Under the pieces are notes generated by a model, which saw nothing but the letters and a program-made list of their open reading frames with translations, did no database searches and was not told the origin of the DNA. Below, one piece after another: positions 1 through 6,281 of a stretch of 8,203 nt of DNA. Position 1 is the first letter of the stretch, and the number at the start of each line of letters is the position of its first letter. The stretch comes from WLMZ01 sp039920665 (lineage in GTDB: Bacteria; Actinomycetota; Acidimicrobiia; Acidimicrobiales; Ilumatobacteraceae), in assembly GCA_039920665.1 (NCBI GenBank), contig JBDSDH010000114.1, positions 1 through 8,203 on the forward strand, in the 5' to 3' direction. Made by a program: the position numbers and the translations under genes.

Positions 1-64
1 GCGGCGCAACGTTCGCGAAACTCACCATCGTCCCGCTCGGCCGACACCGACCACGTCGTACTGT
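1..64. other. Left edge: upstream region of the response regulator, neighbouring gene unresolved
   Basis: These bases precede the response regulator. Two readings are possible and neither is secure. On the + strand, frame 3 is open from the edge to a TGA at 87-89 and could be the tail of an upstream gene overlapping the regulator start (it begins GATFAKLTIVPL). On the - strand, an ATG at 28-26 opens a frame to the edge (MVSFANVAP), which would be a divergent gene. Too little sequence is present to choose. Confidence 0.2.
59..64 (+). promoter_or_regulatory. Putative -10 element for a leaderless response regulator mRNA
   Basis: The hexamer TACTGT fits TANNNT and is followed by six bases (GTGGCC) and then ATG at 71. 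This spacing would place the transcription start at or next to the A of the ATG. No purine-rich Shine-Dalgarno site and no clear -35 box are visible. The same arrangement occurs before three other genes here, which is the main support. Promoter function itself is inferred. Confidence 0.45.
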
Positions 65-70
65 GTGGCC

Positions 71-760
71 ATGGCTGCACGGGTGCTGATTGTCGATGAC
101 GAACCAATGGTTCGAGAGGTTGTGGCCCGCTACCTCGAACTTGACGGCATCGAGGTCCACGAAGCGGCCGATGGTCGCGAAGCGCAGCTGTGGCTCGATC
201 GCAACACCCCCGATCTCGTCGTGCTCGACGTGATGCTTCCCGAAATCGATGGGTTGTCCATCTTGCGCCGTCTGCGGACCACCAGTCAGGTACCGGTCAT
301 CCTGCTCACCGCTCGCGCGGACGAAGTTGACCGCATCACCGGACTCGAACTCGGCGCCGACGACTATGTCGTCAAGCCGTTCTCTCCCCGCGAGCTGGCA
401 GCGCGGGTGCGCACCGTCTTGCGCCGCACCAACGCAAAGCCGCCCGAAGAGCCATCGAACCGCAAAGACTTCGGCGGACTCGGCATCGACATCGGCACCC
501 GTGAGGTGTTTCTCCACGGCACCGTCGTCGCGTTGACGCCCAAGGAGTTCGATCTGCTGTCGTTGCTGACGCACTGGCCGCGGCAAGTGTTCTCCCGAGC
601 CCAGCTGCTCGATCAGGTCTGGTCGTCATCTCCCGACTTCCAGGATCCAGCCACCGTCACGGTGCACATCGGACGTCTGCGTCAGAAGTTGGAGGCCAAC
701 CCGGAGCAGCCGCGGTGGCTGGTCACGGTTCGCAGTGTCGGTTACCGGTTCGAGCCATGA
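71..760 (+). CDS. OmpR/PhoB-family response regulator
   Basis: DNA-binding response regulator of a two-component system, acting in the cytoplasm on target promoters after phosphorylation by its kinase. Counting from ATG 71 (229 aa), the receiver domain spans about residues 3-118, with acidic pocket D9/D10/E11, phosphoacceptor D53 in the strand LVVLDVMLP, conserved T80 and K102 (VKPF). A linker around 119-132 leads to a winged-helix DNA-binding domain at about 133-229, with the family signatures LTPKEFDLL, the recognition region VTVHIGRLRQKLE and the terminal RSVGYRFEP. Length is normal for the family. An in-frame GTG at 65 would add two residues, but a TANNNT hexamer at 59-64 places transcription near 71, so I prefer the ATG. 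The histidine kinase follows on the same strand, so the two are very likely cotranscribed. The regulated genes cannot be named from sequence. Confidence 0.95.
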   Translation: MAARVLIVDDEPMVREVVARYLELDGIEVHEAADGREAQLWLDRNTPDLVVLDVMLPEIDGLSILRRLRTTSQVPVILLTARADEVDRITGLELGADDYVVKPFSPRELAARVRTVLRRTNAKPPEEPSNRKDFGGLGIDIGTREVFLHGTVVALTPKEFDLLSLLTHWPRQVFSRAQLLDQVWSSSPDFQDPATVTVHIGRLRQKLEANPEQPRWLVTVRSVGYRFEP

Positions 761-836
761 CTCTTTCTGGTCGTCACGCAGTTCGTCGGCACGACTGATA
801 CCCGTGGTTGCTGCTCCGCGTCAGCTGGCGGTTTCG

Positions 837-2102
837 ATGCGGTCCGGGTTCAGCGATCACCCGTTGCTCACGATCGCCGCGTTCGTCGGCCTGTCGGTCG
901 GCATTGCCCTGATCGGCCTCGCGCTGCGGCGTCATCAGCGCCGGTCGTCCACGCTGCGCCAATCGCTGTTGATGGTCGCCCTGTCGTCGCTGCTGATCGC
1001 GGTCGTGGCGGCCGTCATCGCCGCCCGGCTGATGTTCGTCTCCCACGACGAACTCACCGCGTTTCTCGTTCTGCTCGCAGTGACGGCTGGCTTTGCTGCC
1101 CTGCTTGCGGTCATCGTTTCCCAACCGCTCCGCGACGACGTCCGCCACCTCGAATCCACGGTCCGCCGGATTGGTGCCGGCGATCGATCGATCCGGGTCG
1201 AGAGCCTGCGCTCGGACGAACTGGGTCACGTCGGTCGAGCGATCGATGATCTCGTCGACCGGCTCGACACCCTGGAGCAGGAGCGGGCGATGGTCGAGGA
1301 GGAACGGCGCGCCTTGCTGAGCAACATCGGCCACGATTTGCGCTCACCGCTCGCTGCGCTGCAGGCAGCGATCGAGGCGATGATCGACGGTGTCGCACCG
1401 GATCCTCAGCGTTATCTGCGCTCGATGCAACACGAAGTGGAGGCGCTCGGTTCGTTGATCGACGATCTCTATCTGTTGGCTCGTCTCGATGCGGGCCGGT
1501 TCGACCTCGAGCGGGTGTCGATCGATCTGGTCGAACTGGCAGATGGTGCGGTGGAGTCGCTCGCCCCGACAGCGGCTGCTGCCGACGTGCGGCTCGTGCT
1601 GGAAGCCGATGATTCGGTGCACGTCGTCGCCAGCGCTGTCTCGCTGTCACGTGTGATCCGCAACCTGATCGACAATGCGATCCGTCACGCCCCCACCGGA
1701 TCGACGGTTCGGGTCTCGGTCAAGGTCGGCGACGGCGCTGTGGTGCGGGTTGCCGACGAAGGTGCCGGCTTCCCCCGCGAGTTCCGCAAGCAGGCATTCG
1801 AGCGATTCACCCGAGCGGACCCGAGCCGCAACCGTCAGTCAGGTGGCGGCGGACTCGGCCTCGCGATCGCCCGTGGGCTGGTCGAGGCCCATGGCGGTGC
1901 GATTTGGATCGAGGACAGCGACGTATCCGCGGTGCTGTTCCGCGTGCCGATGCGGCTGTCGGCCCATGCACCGCACAGACCGACGTCGTCGACCTCACTG
2001 CCGTGGGACACGCCGGTCACCGACTCGGCACCGACCCTGTCGCCCGGTCCCGGTGCGCCGGCGACAGGTGCTCAGCCCTTTCAGGCACCCAACTCGCGAT
2101 AG
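837..2102 (+). CDS. Membrane sensor histidine kinase (HAMP-HisKA-HATPase)
   Basis: Partner kinase of the upstream regulator. Counting from ATG 837 (421 aa), hydrophobic segments lie at about 10-30, 43-67 and 73-95. The last two are joined by only about five residues, and Arg-rich residues after the first suggest an outside N-terminus. A HAMP linker follows (about 96-144), then a HisKA domain with the autophosphorylated histidine H166 in GHDLRSPL. The ATP-binding domain has N276 in the N box (NLIDNAIRHAP), G1 box DEGAGF (about 307-312) and G2 box SGGGGLGLA (about 335-343). The last 45 or so residues are Pro/Ser/Thr-rich and probably disordered. The start is uncertain: the frame is open back to GTG 735, which would overlap the regulator by 26 bp, and GTG 804 is also possible. 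I chose 837 because it begins just before the first membrane helix and has a weak GGCGG upstream. The 3' end overlaps convergent rmuC by 22 bp. Signal unknown. Confidence 0.9.
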   Translation: MRSGFSDHPLLTIAAFVGLSVGIALIGLALRRHQRRSSTLRQSLLMVALSSLLIAVVAAVIAARLMFVSHDELTAFLVLLAVTAGFAALLAVIVSQPLRDDVRHLESTVRRIGAGDRSIRVESLRSDELGHVGRAIDDLVDRLDTLEQERAMVEEERRALLSNIGHDLRSPLAALQAAIEAMIDGVAPDPQRYLRSMQHEVEALGSLIDDLYLLARLDAGRFDLERVSIDLVELADGAVESLAPTAAAADVRLVLEADDSVHVVASAVSLSRVIRNLIDNAIRHAPTGSTVRVSVKVGDGAVVRVADEGAGFPREFRKQAFERFTRADPSRNRQSGGGGLGLAIARGLVEAHGGAIWIEDSDVSAVLFRVPMRLSAHAPHRPTSSTSLPWDTPVTDSAPTLSPGPGAPATGAQPFQAPNSR

Positions 2103-3517
2103 CCTTCGAGTTCGAGCACCTCGGCTGCGAACAACTCGCCGTCGACAGCGACACCCCGATCGAGACGCAGTGCTTCGAGATCCTTGAGAGGGCGTTCGAG
2201 GGCCCGCTTGCGTGTGGTGGCGAGTTCGTCGAACGACCGTTGCACCGTGTCAAACTGCTTCTTGACCTTGTCGATCGAGTCCGAGTACTTGCCCCACTGC
2301 TGGGCGAACTTGCCGAGCAATTGCATCATCTCGTGGCTGGTCTGCTCCATGACGTAATTGTCGAAGGCCTGACGAATGATGCCGAGGAATGCAAACAGGG
2401 TGAGTGGCGAGCAGATCACCACGTTCTGGCGCATCGCTTCATCGATCAAAGCCGGGTCGTTCTCGTGGATGAACGCGCTGAGGGTTTCGTTGGGCACGAA
2501 CAGCAACACGTTGTCGACCGCAGCACGGCTGTCGACACTGGCGTATTCGCGCTTGGCGAGCTCACGCACCCGCATCCGCACATCGCGTAGAAACGTTGCC
2601 CGGTGGGTGCTTCGCTCGGCTTCGGTGGAGGCGTCGAGGTAACGCAGGTACGCAGCCATGGGGAACTTGACGTCCATGAAGAGCACCTGACCCTTGGGCA
2701 TCATGAACGTGAAATCGGGGATGCCCTGTCCGTCACCTTCGACTGCGGTGCGCTTGCGGTACTGCTTGTGTTCGATGAATCCGGCCGAGCGGAGGATGTC
2801 CTCAGCCATCCGTTCGCCCCATTGGCCCCGGTTGTTGGGACTGGCGAGCGCCTCGCGCAGACCTTGGGTCGTGCTGTTGAGGTGTTGGGTGATCTCGGCG
2901 TGGGCCCGCAGCGAAGAATCGACCTGACCGAACCGCTGCGACGTGGAGTCGTTGAGTTGGTTGACGAGCTTGGACAGCCGGTCGAGGTCGCTGCGGACCT
3001 CGGTCTGGATCGCTCCGAGACGGGACTCGATGACGTCTTTCTTGGCGGTCAGGTCGGCCGACGCTGCTGCGTTCTGCGAACCGAGCGCTTCCTTACCCAT
3101 CAGTGCGACCTGCTCGAGCGCGGAACGTACCGCGACATCGCGCTCGTTGGCGGCCTGCACCTGCAGGGCACTCATCGCGTCCTGCAACCCGCGTTGCAGC
3201 GCTTCGGTCTGGGCAGCGGTGTTGGCGGCTTGCATCGCCGACATCTCGGCTGCGTGTCGGGCAGAAGCGATGGCCTGGGCTTCGGCGACGGCCGCTTGCC
3301 GTTCGGCTGCAGCGGTTGCAGCAGCCTGGGAGGCAGCGAGATCGGCGGCCATCGCAGCCGCGATGTCGGCCGCACGGGCTGCGACTGTGTCGGTGTCGGT
3401 ATTGGCGGCGGGCGCTCCCGTCGCCCGACGTTGAACGAACACGGTGAGAGCGACACCGGTCGCCAACGCCACGATGACGACGAGCAAGACTGTGGCGGGA
3501 CTCATGCGAACCATCAT
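2081..3517 (-). CDS. rmuC: DNA recombination protein RmuC homologue
   Basis: RmuC-family protein, 478 aa. In E. coli the family is linked to limiting recombination at inverted repeats and is predicted to have a PD-(D/E)xK nuclease-like fold; the biochemical activity is not settled. Visible here are an N-terminal membrane anchor (about 7-28), a very Ala-rich predicted coiled coil (about 46-130), a further helical stretch (about 150-225), and the RmuC core from about 228. The core carries NNRGQWGE (228-235), PDFTF with D268, and the strand ending MDVKF with D282 and K284, which fits the D...DxK nuclease-like pattern, then LLFVPNE and the helical C-terminal part to about 437. The start could be ATG 3517, the adjacent ATG 3514, or ATG 3505; no good ribosome site or -10 box decides. 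The gene stands alone, convergent with the kinase gene and divergent from the lipoprotein gene. Confidence 0.9.
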   Translation of the reverse strand: MMVRMSPATVLLVVIVALATGVALTVFVQRRATGAPAANTDTDTVAARAADIAAAMAADLAASQAAATAAAERQAAVAEAQAIASARHAAEMSAMQAANTAAQTEALQRGLQDAMSALQVQAANERDVAVRSALEQVALMGKEALGSQNAAASADLTAKKDVIESRLGAIQTEVRSDLDRLSKLVNQLNDSTSQRFGQVDSSLRAHAEITQHLNSTTQGLREALASPNNRGQWGERMAEDILRSAGFIEHKQYRKRTAVEGDGQGIPDFTFMMPKGQVLFMDVKFPMAAYLRYLDASTEAERSTHRATFLRDVRMRVRELAKREYASVDSRAAVDNVLLFVPNETLSAFIHENDPALIDEAMRQNVVICSPLTLFAFLGIIRQAFDNYVMEQTSHEMMQLLGKFAQQWGKYSDSIDKVKKQFDTVQRSFDELATTRKRALERPLKDLEALRLDRGVAVDGELFAAEVLELEGYRELGA

Positions 3518-3642
3518 GGTCGCGGGGTGTGACAGTGAAGTCGGATGGTGCTCGACGACATTTCATTTGACCTGGTTCCGCCGCAGATCGCGGCTGCTGG
3601 TGGACAAGTGAGGGATCTTCTCGTTTGGCTCTGACTGCACCG

Positions 3643-3678
3643 CCGGCTGTGATCGAATGGGCACCAGAGGACAGCCGG
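3643..3678. repeat. 8-bp perfect inverted repeat upstream of the lipoprotein gene
   Basis: CCGGCTGT at 3643-3650 is the exact reverse complement of ACAGCCGG at 3671-3678, separated by 20 bases. A G-T wobble would extend the stem by one pair. The second arm ends 22 bp before the ATG at 3701, and the first arm overlaps the weak -10 candidate TGTGAT (3648-3653). The repeat could be a pair of operator half-sites or an RNA hairpin in a leader. There is no T tract after it, so it does not look like a terminator. Confidence 0.5.
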
Positions 3679-3691
3679 TCCCAACGAGAGC

Positions 3692-3695
3692 GGAG
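3692..3695 (+). promoter_or_regulatory. Ribosome binding site for the lipoprotein gene
   Basis: GGAG lies five bases before ATG 3701, inside the purine-rich run GAGAGCGGAG. It supports the start and is the clearest Shine-Dalgarno site in the window; most other starts here lack one. Confidence 0.55.
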
Positions 3696-3700
3696 TACAC

Positions 3701-4354
3701 ATGAAGCAGCCTTGCCCCCGGGTTCGATTGCGTTTCGCCCAGCACGGCGTTCGGCGCCGAGCGGTGAGCGCCGCGATCGCGGTCGTTTTGCCGTTGGCGA
3801 TGAGCGCCTGCTCCGACGAGAGCTCTGATGGTTCCAGCGCGACCGCTGCTGCGGGGCCGAGCGCGACCACACCGAACGGTGACTCCGCATCAGCCGAATC
3901 AGCCGCATCGGCAACGTCGGCCGGTGCTGTCACAGACCCGGCTCCAGCCGAGACCTCTGCCCCGCAGGAAACAGCCGCCGTTCCCGATGCGGGCGATTGC
4001 TCGATGGTGCCGGGCCAGGACGTGGTCGAGTCGATCATCGCTGCCAAGGTGTTGCCGGTCGAGTTCCAAGAGTTTGCCGGCTGCGCGTACCTCGGTGACG
4101 CCAACAACGTCGGCGTGTACTTCGAAATCGACACCGACGAGCAGGACATCGCCTCCTTTCCCAATCCCGATCCCCAATTCGCCGTCACCGTCCAGGATCC
4201 GGGTTTGCCGCCAGGATCGTTCGTCCAGTCGGGCGATCTCTTTGCGATGAAGAATGGGGTCCTGTACACGGTGTCGGCCAATGTCACCGGCACGGCCGAC
4301 GACGACGCGCTCGCAACGCAGTTGATGGTTGCCTGGTTGGCGTTGCTCGCCTGA
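3701..4354 (+). CDS. Putative secreted lipoprotein of unknown function
   Basis: I do not recognise a firm family. The 217-aa product has an Arg-rich N-terminus (RVRLRFAQHGVRRR), a hydrophobic segment at about 21-34, and the lipobox-like AMSAC with C37 as the probable lipidated residue; Met at -3 is unusual but tolerated. Residues 38-98 form a low-complexity Ser/Ala/Thr/Pro tether typical of surface lipoproteins in actinobacteria. The remaining 120 or so residues form a small domain beginning GDCSMVPG, with C100 and C128 positioned for one disulfide. The spacing (Cys near the domain start, then GCAY before a beta-rich region) faintly recalls DUF3558-type actinobacterial lipoproteins, but that is a guess. 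The start is supported by GGAG at 3692-3695. The gene converges on the ABC exporter with a 14-bp gap and has its own upstream region, so it is probably monocistronic. Confidence 0.8.
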   Translation: MKQPCPRVRLRFAQHGVRRRAVSAAIAVVLPLAMSACSDESSDGSSATAAAGPSATTPNGDSASAESAASATSAGAVTDPAPAETSAPQETAAVPDAGDCSMVPGQDVVESIIAAKVLPVEFQEFAGCAYLGDANNVGVYFEIDTDEQDIASFPNPDPQFAVTVQDPGLPPGSFVQSGDLFAMKNGVLYTVSANVTGTADDDALATQLMVAWLALLA

Positions 4355-4368
4355 GCAGTCCGCGCGTC

Positions 4369-6243
4369 TCAGCCGTCGAGCGCGAAGGGCGACGGTGATA
4401 CCTGGACGACGTGCTCCTGACGGGCGTACAAGCCACCGAGCGCCATCAGCTCGTCGTGGGTGCCCTGCTCCACGAGTCGCCCGGCGTCGAGCACCACGAT
4501 CCGGTCTGCGTCGCGGATCGTCGACAAGCGGTGGGCGATCACCAGCGCCGTACGTCCTTGCAACGCGGTTTCGAGCGCGGCCTGGACGAGTGCTTCGTTC
4601 TCGTTGTCGAGATGGCTCGTTGCTTCATCGAGCACCATCACCGCGGGGTTCTTGAGCAGCATCCGCGCGATCGCGATCCGTTGCTTCTCGCCACCGCTCA
4701 ACCGGTAGCCACGCTCGCCGACAACCGTTGCATAGCCATCCGGCAGCGCCGCGATCGTGTCGTGGATACGCGCCGCTCGGCACGCCTCGTCGAGTTCGGC
4801 ACGCGTTGCATCGGGCTTGGCATAGAGCAGGTTGGCCTCGATCGTCTCGTGGAACAGGTGTGGATCCTGCGACACAACGCCGATGGCCGCCCGCAACGAC
4901 TGGCCGGTGAGCGACCTCACGTCGTGCCCGTCGATCCGCACTGCGCCGCCGGTGACGTCGTAGAGCCGGGTGATCAACGATGCGAGCGTCGTCTTGCCCG
5001 CTCCCGATGATCCAACGAGGGCCACGGTCTCGCCGGGAGCGATCTTCAGCGACAGATCGCTGAGCACGTCGCGATCCGGATCTGCGCCCTGCGGACCGGG
5101 CGCCTCCAGCGATGGAATCGACACCTCGGCAGCACCGGGATAGCGGAACGTCACGTGGTCGAACTCGACGGTTCCCTTCGGGTCGATCAGGTCGACCGCG
5201 GCGGGAGCGTCGACGATCGATACCGGTGCGTCGAGCACCTCGAACACCCGCTCGAAGCTGACGAACGCGGTCATCAGATCGACCCGGGCATTGGTCAACC
5301 CGGTGAGCGGCTGGTACACCCGAGCGACCAAGGTCGCCAGCGCAACGAGCGTGCCGGCCGTGATCGTGCCGGACACGGCGATCTGCGCGCCGATGCCATA
5401 CACGGCAGCGGCGCCGAGCGCTCCGACCAGACCGAGAGCGACGAAGAACACCCTGCCGTACATCGCCGAACGGATCCCGGTGTCGCGCACCCCGCGCGCC
5501 CGATCGGAGAACACCGCGATCTCGCGGTCGTGGCGACCGAACAGCTTGACGAGCAGCGCACCGCTCACGTTGAAACGCTCGCTCATCTGAGTGTTCATCT
5601 GCGCGTTGTACTCCATGTTCTGGCGCGCGATGGTCTGGAGCCGTCGACCGACCCGCTTGGCGGGGATGATGAACAGCGGCAACACCACCAACGACAGCAG
5701 CGTCAGCCGCCACTCGAGCGAGACCATCGCGATCAGCGTGGTGGTCAAGACGACGATGTTGCTGACGACGCTGCCGAGCGTGCTGGTGACGGCCGACTGG
5801 GCTCCGATCACGTCGTTGTTGAGCCGGCTGATCACGTTGCCGGTCTGGGTGCGGGTGAAGAACGAAATCGGCATTCGCTGCACCTTGTCGAACAGCGCGA
5901 CGCGGAGGTCATAGATCAGGCCTTCGCCGATCCGGGCCGAGTACCAACGCTGCACGATCGACAGCACTGCATCGAGGATCGCGGCGCCGACGACGAGCCC
6001 GGCGAGAAACGTGATCTGACCGCGGTTCTTGTTCGGGATCGCCTCGTCGATGATCGCCCTGAACGCGAACGGTGCAACCAGCGACAGCAACGCGGCGGCG
6101 ACGATGGTGGCCAGGAAACCGTAGATGCTGCGCCGATACGGACGGGCGAACACCCACACCCGACGCAACCCGCCACGACTGAACTTTGCGCCCTCGATTG
6201 CCGATCGGTCGCTCGGCATCATTGCATGGGGACCCATTCGCAT
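4369..6243 (-). CDS. ABC exporter half-transporter (fused membrane and ATPase domains)
   Basis: ATP-driven membrane exporter of the MsbA/MDR-like type, expected to work as a dimer. Of 624 aa, residues 30-335 form the six-helix transmembrane domain (segments near 41-61, 76-97, 155-175, 178-194, 264-284 and 290-309), including the coupling region SFFTRTQTGNVISRLNND (127-144). The ATPase domain has A-loop Y368, Walker A GSSGAGKT (411-418), Q-loop Q459, signature LSGGEKQR (515-522), Walker B VMVLDE with catalytic E540, D-loop SHLD and H-loop H571, so it should be active. The loop between Y368 and VLSDLSL is about 20 residues longer than usual (SIPSLEAPGPQGADPD); I recall similar inserts in actinobacterial relatives. 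Start ATG 6243 is favoured by a TANNNT hexamer seven bases upstream; ATGs at 6237, 6222 and 6219 are alternatives. Divergent from a peptidase gene. The substrate (lipid, drug or peptide) cannot be assigned. Confidence 0.95.
   Translation of the reverse strand: MRMGPHAMMPSDRSAIEGAKFSRGGLRRVWVFARPYRRSIYGFLATIVAAALLSLVAPFAFRAIIDEAIPNKNRGQITFLAGLVVGAAILDAVLSIVQRWYSARIGEGLIYDLRVALFDKVQRMPISFFTRTQTGNVISRLNNDVIGAQSAVTSTLGSVVSNIVVLTTTLIAMVSLEWRLTLLSLVVLPLFIIPAKRVGRRLQTIARQNMEYNAQMNTQMSERFNVSGALLVKLFGRHDREIAVFSDRARGVRDTGIRSAMYGRVFFVALGLVGALGAAAVYGIGAQIAVSGTITAGTLVALATLVARVYQPLTGLTNARVDLMTAFVSFERVFEVLDAPVSIVDAPAAVDLIDPKGTVEFDHVTFRYPGAAEVSIPSLEAPGPQGADPDRDVLSDLSLKIAPGETVALVGSSGAGKTTLASLITRLYDVTGGAVRIDGHDVRSLTGQSLRAAIGVVSQDPHLFHETIEANLLYAKPDATRAELDEACRAARIHDTIAALPDGYATVVGERGYRLSGGEKQRIAIARMLLKNPAVMVLDEATSHLDNENEALVQAALETALQGRTALVIAHRLSTIRDADRIVVLDAGRLVEQGTHDELMALGGLYARQEHVVQVSPSPFALDG
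4373..4395. repeat. Short inverted repeat at the convergent gene ends
   Basis: CCGTCG (4373-4378) and CGACGG (4390-4395) form a six-pair G+C-rich stem with an 11-base loop. It lies in the final codons of the ABC exporter and just downstream of the lipoprotein stop. It might act as a weak terminator for the + strand transcript, but no T tract follows and such short stems are common in G+C-rich DNA. Confidence 0.2.
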
Positions 6244-6250
6244 GCAGACG

Positions 6251-6256
6251 AGGCTA
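6251..6256 (-). promoter_or_regulatory. Putative -10 element for a leaderless ABC exporter mRNA
   Basis: Read on the - strand, TAGCCT (6256 down to 6251) is followed by seven bases (CGTCTGC) and ATG at 6243. The spacing fits transcription starting at the first codon. No Shine-Dalgarno site precedes this ATG. The -35 region of this promoter would fall on the -10 region of the divergent peptidase gene. Confidence 0.45.
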
Positions 6257-6269
6257 CGGCGGCCCCACC

Positions 6270-6275
6270 TACGAT
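6270..6275 (+). promoter_or_regulatory. Putative -10 element for a leaderless peptidase mRNA
   Basis: TACGAT is followed by six bases (GACCCG) and ATG at 6282. It matches TANNNT and supports the choice of ATG 6282 as start codon over upstream in-frame codons. No ribosome binding site is visible. No clear -35 box can be seen about 17 bp upstream. Confidence 0.5.
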
Positions 6276-6281
6276 GACCCG

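Larger units (their letters stand above)
3518..3700. other. Divergent intergenic spacer between rmuC and the lipoprotein gene
   Basis: This 183-bp spacer is the longest non-coding stretch in the window and must carry the start signals for both flanking genes. It contains no TANNNT hexamer placed for a leaderless start. A weak + strand promoter can be drawn as TTGGCT (3625-3630), a 17-bp gap, and TGTGAT (3648-3653). A short perfect dyad, GCCGC-5 nt-GCGGC, lies at 3580-3594, and a longer inverted repeat is listed separately. I see no RNA gene or repeat family. Confidence 0.4.

Noticed and set aside
1182..1193. (GATC)3 run inside the kinase gene
   Set aside because: CGATCG-type words are frequent throughout the window as a codon habit of this genome; this run is in frame in the HAMP region and needs no special function.
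2603..3532. 309-residue open frame on + antisense to rmuC
   Set aside because: Gly/Leu/Val-rich mirror of the rmuC coding strand with no recognisable domain; the rmuC frame has clear family motifs.
3514..4293. 259-residue frame on - opposite the lipoprotein gene
   Set aside because: The + strand gene has a signal peptide, lipobox, tether and ribosome site; the - frame has no comparable features and would fill the rmuC upstream region.
4625..5713. 362-residue frame on - within the exporter gene
   Set aside because: Arg-rich out-of-frame shadow on the same strand as the exporter, without motifs.
6186..6281. Upstream in-frame extension of the peptidase
   Set aside because: It would overlap the exporter start region and put 32 polar residues before an otherwise ideal signal peptide; ATG 6282 has a well-placed -10 hexamer.
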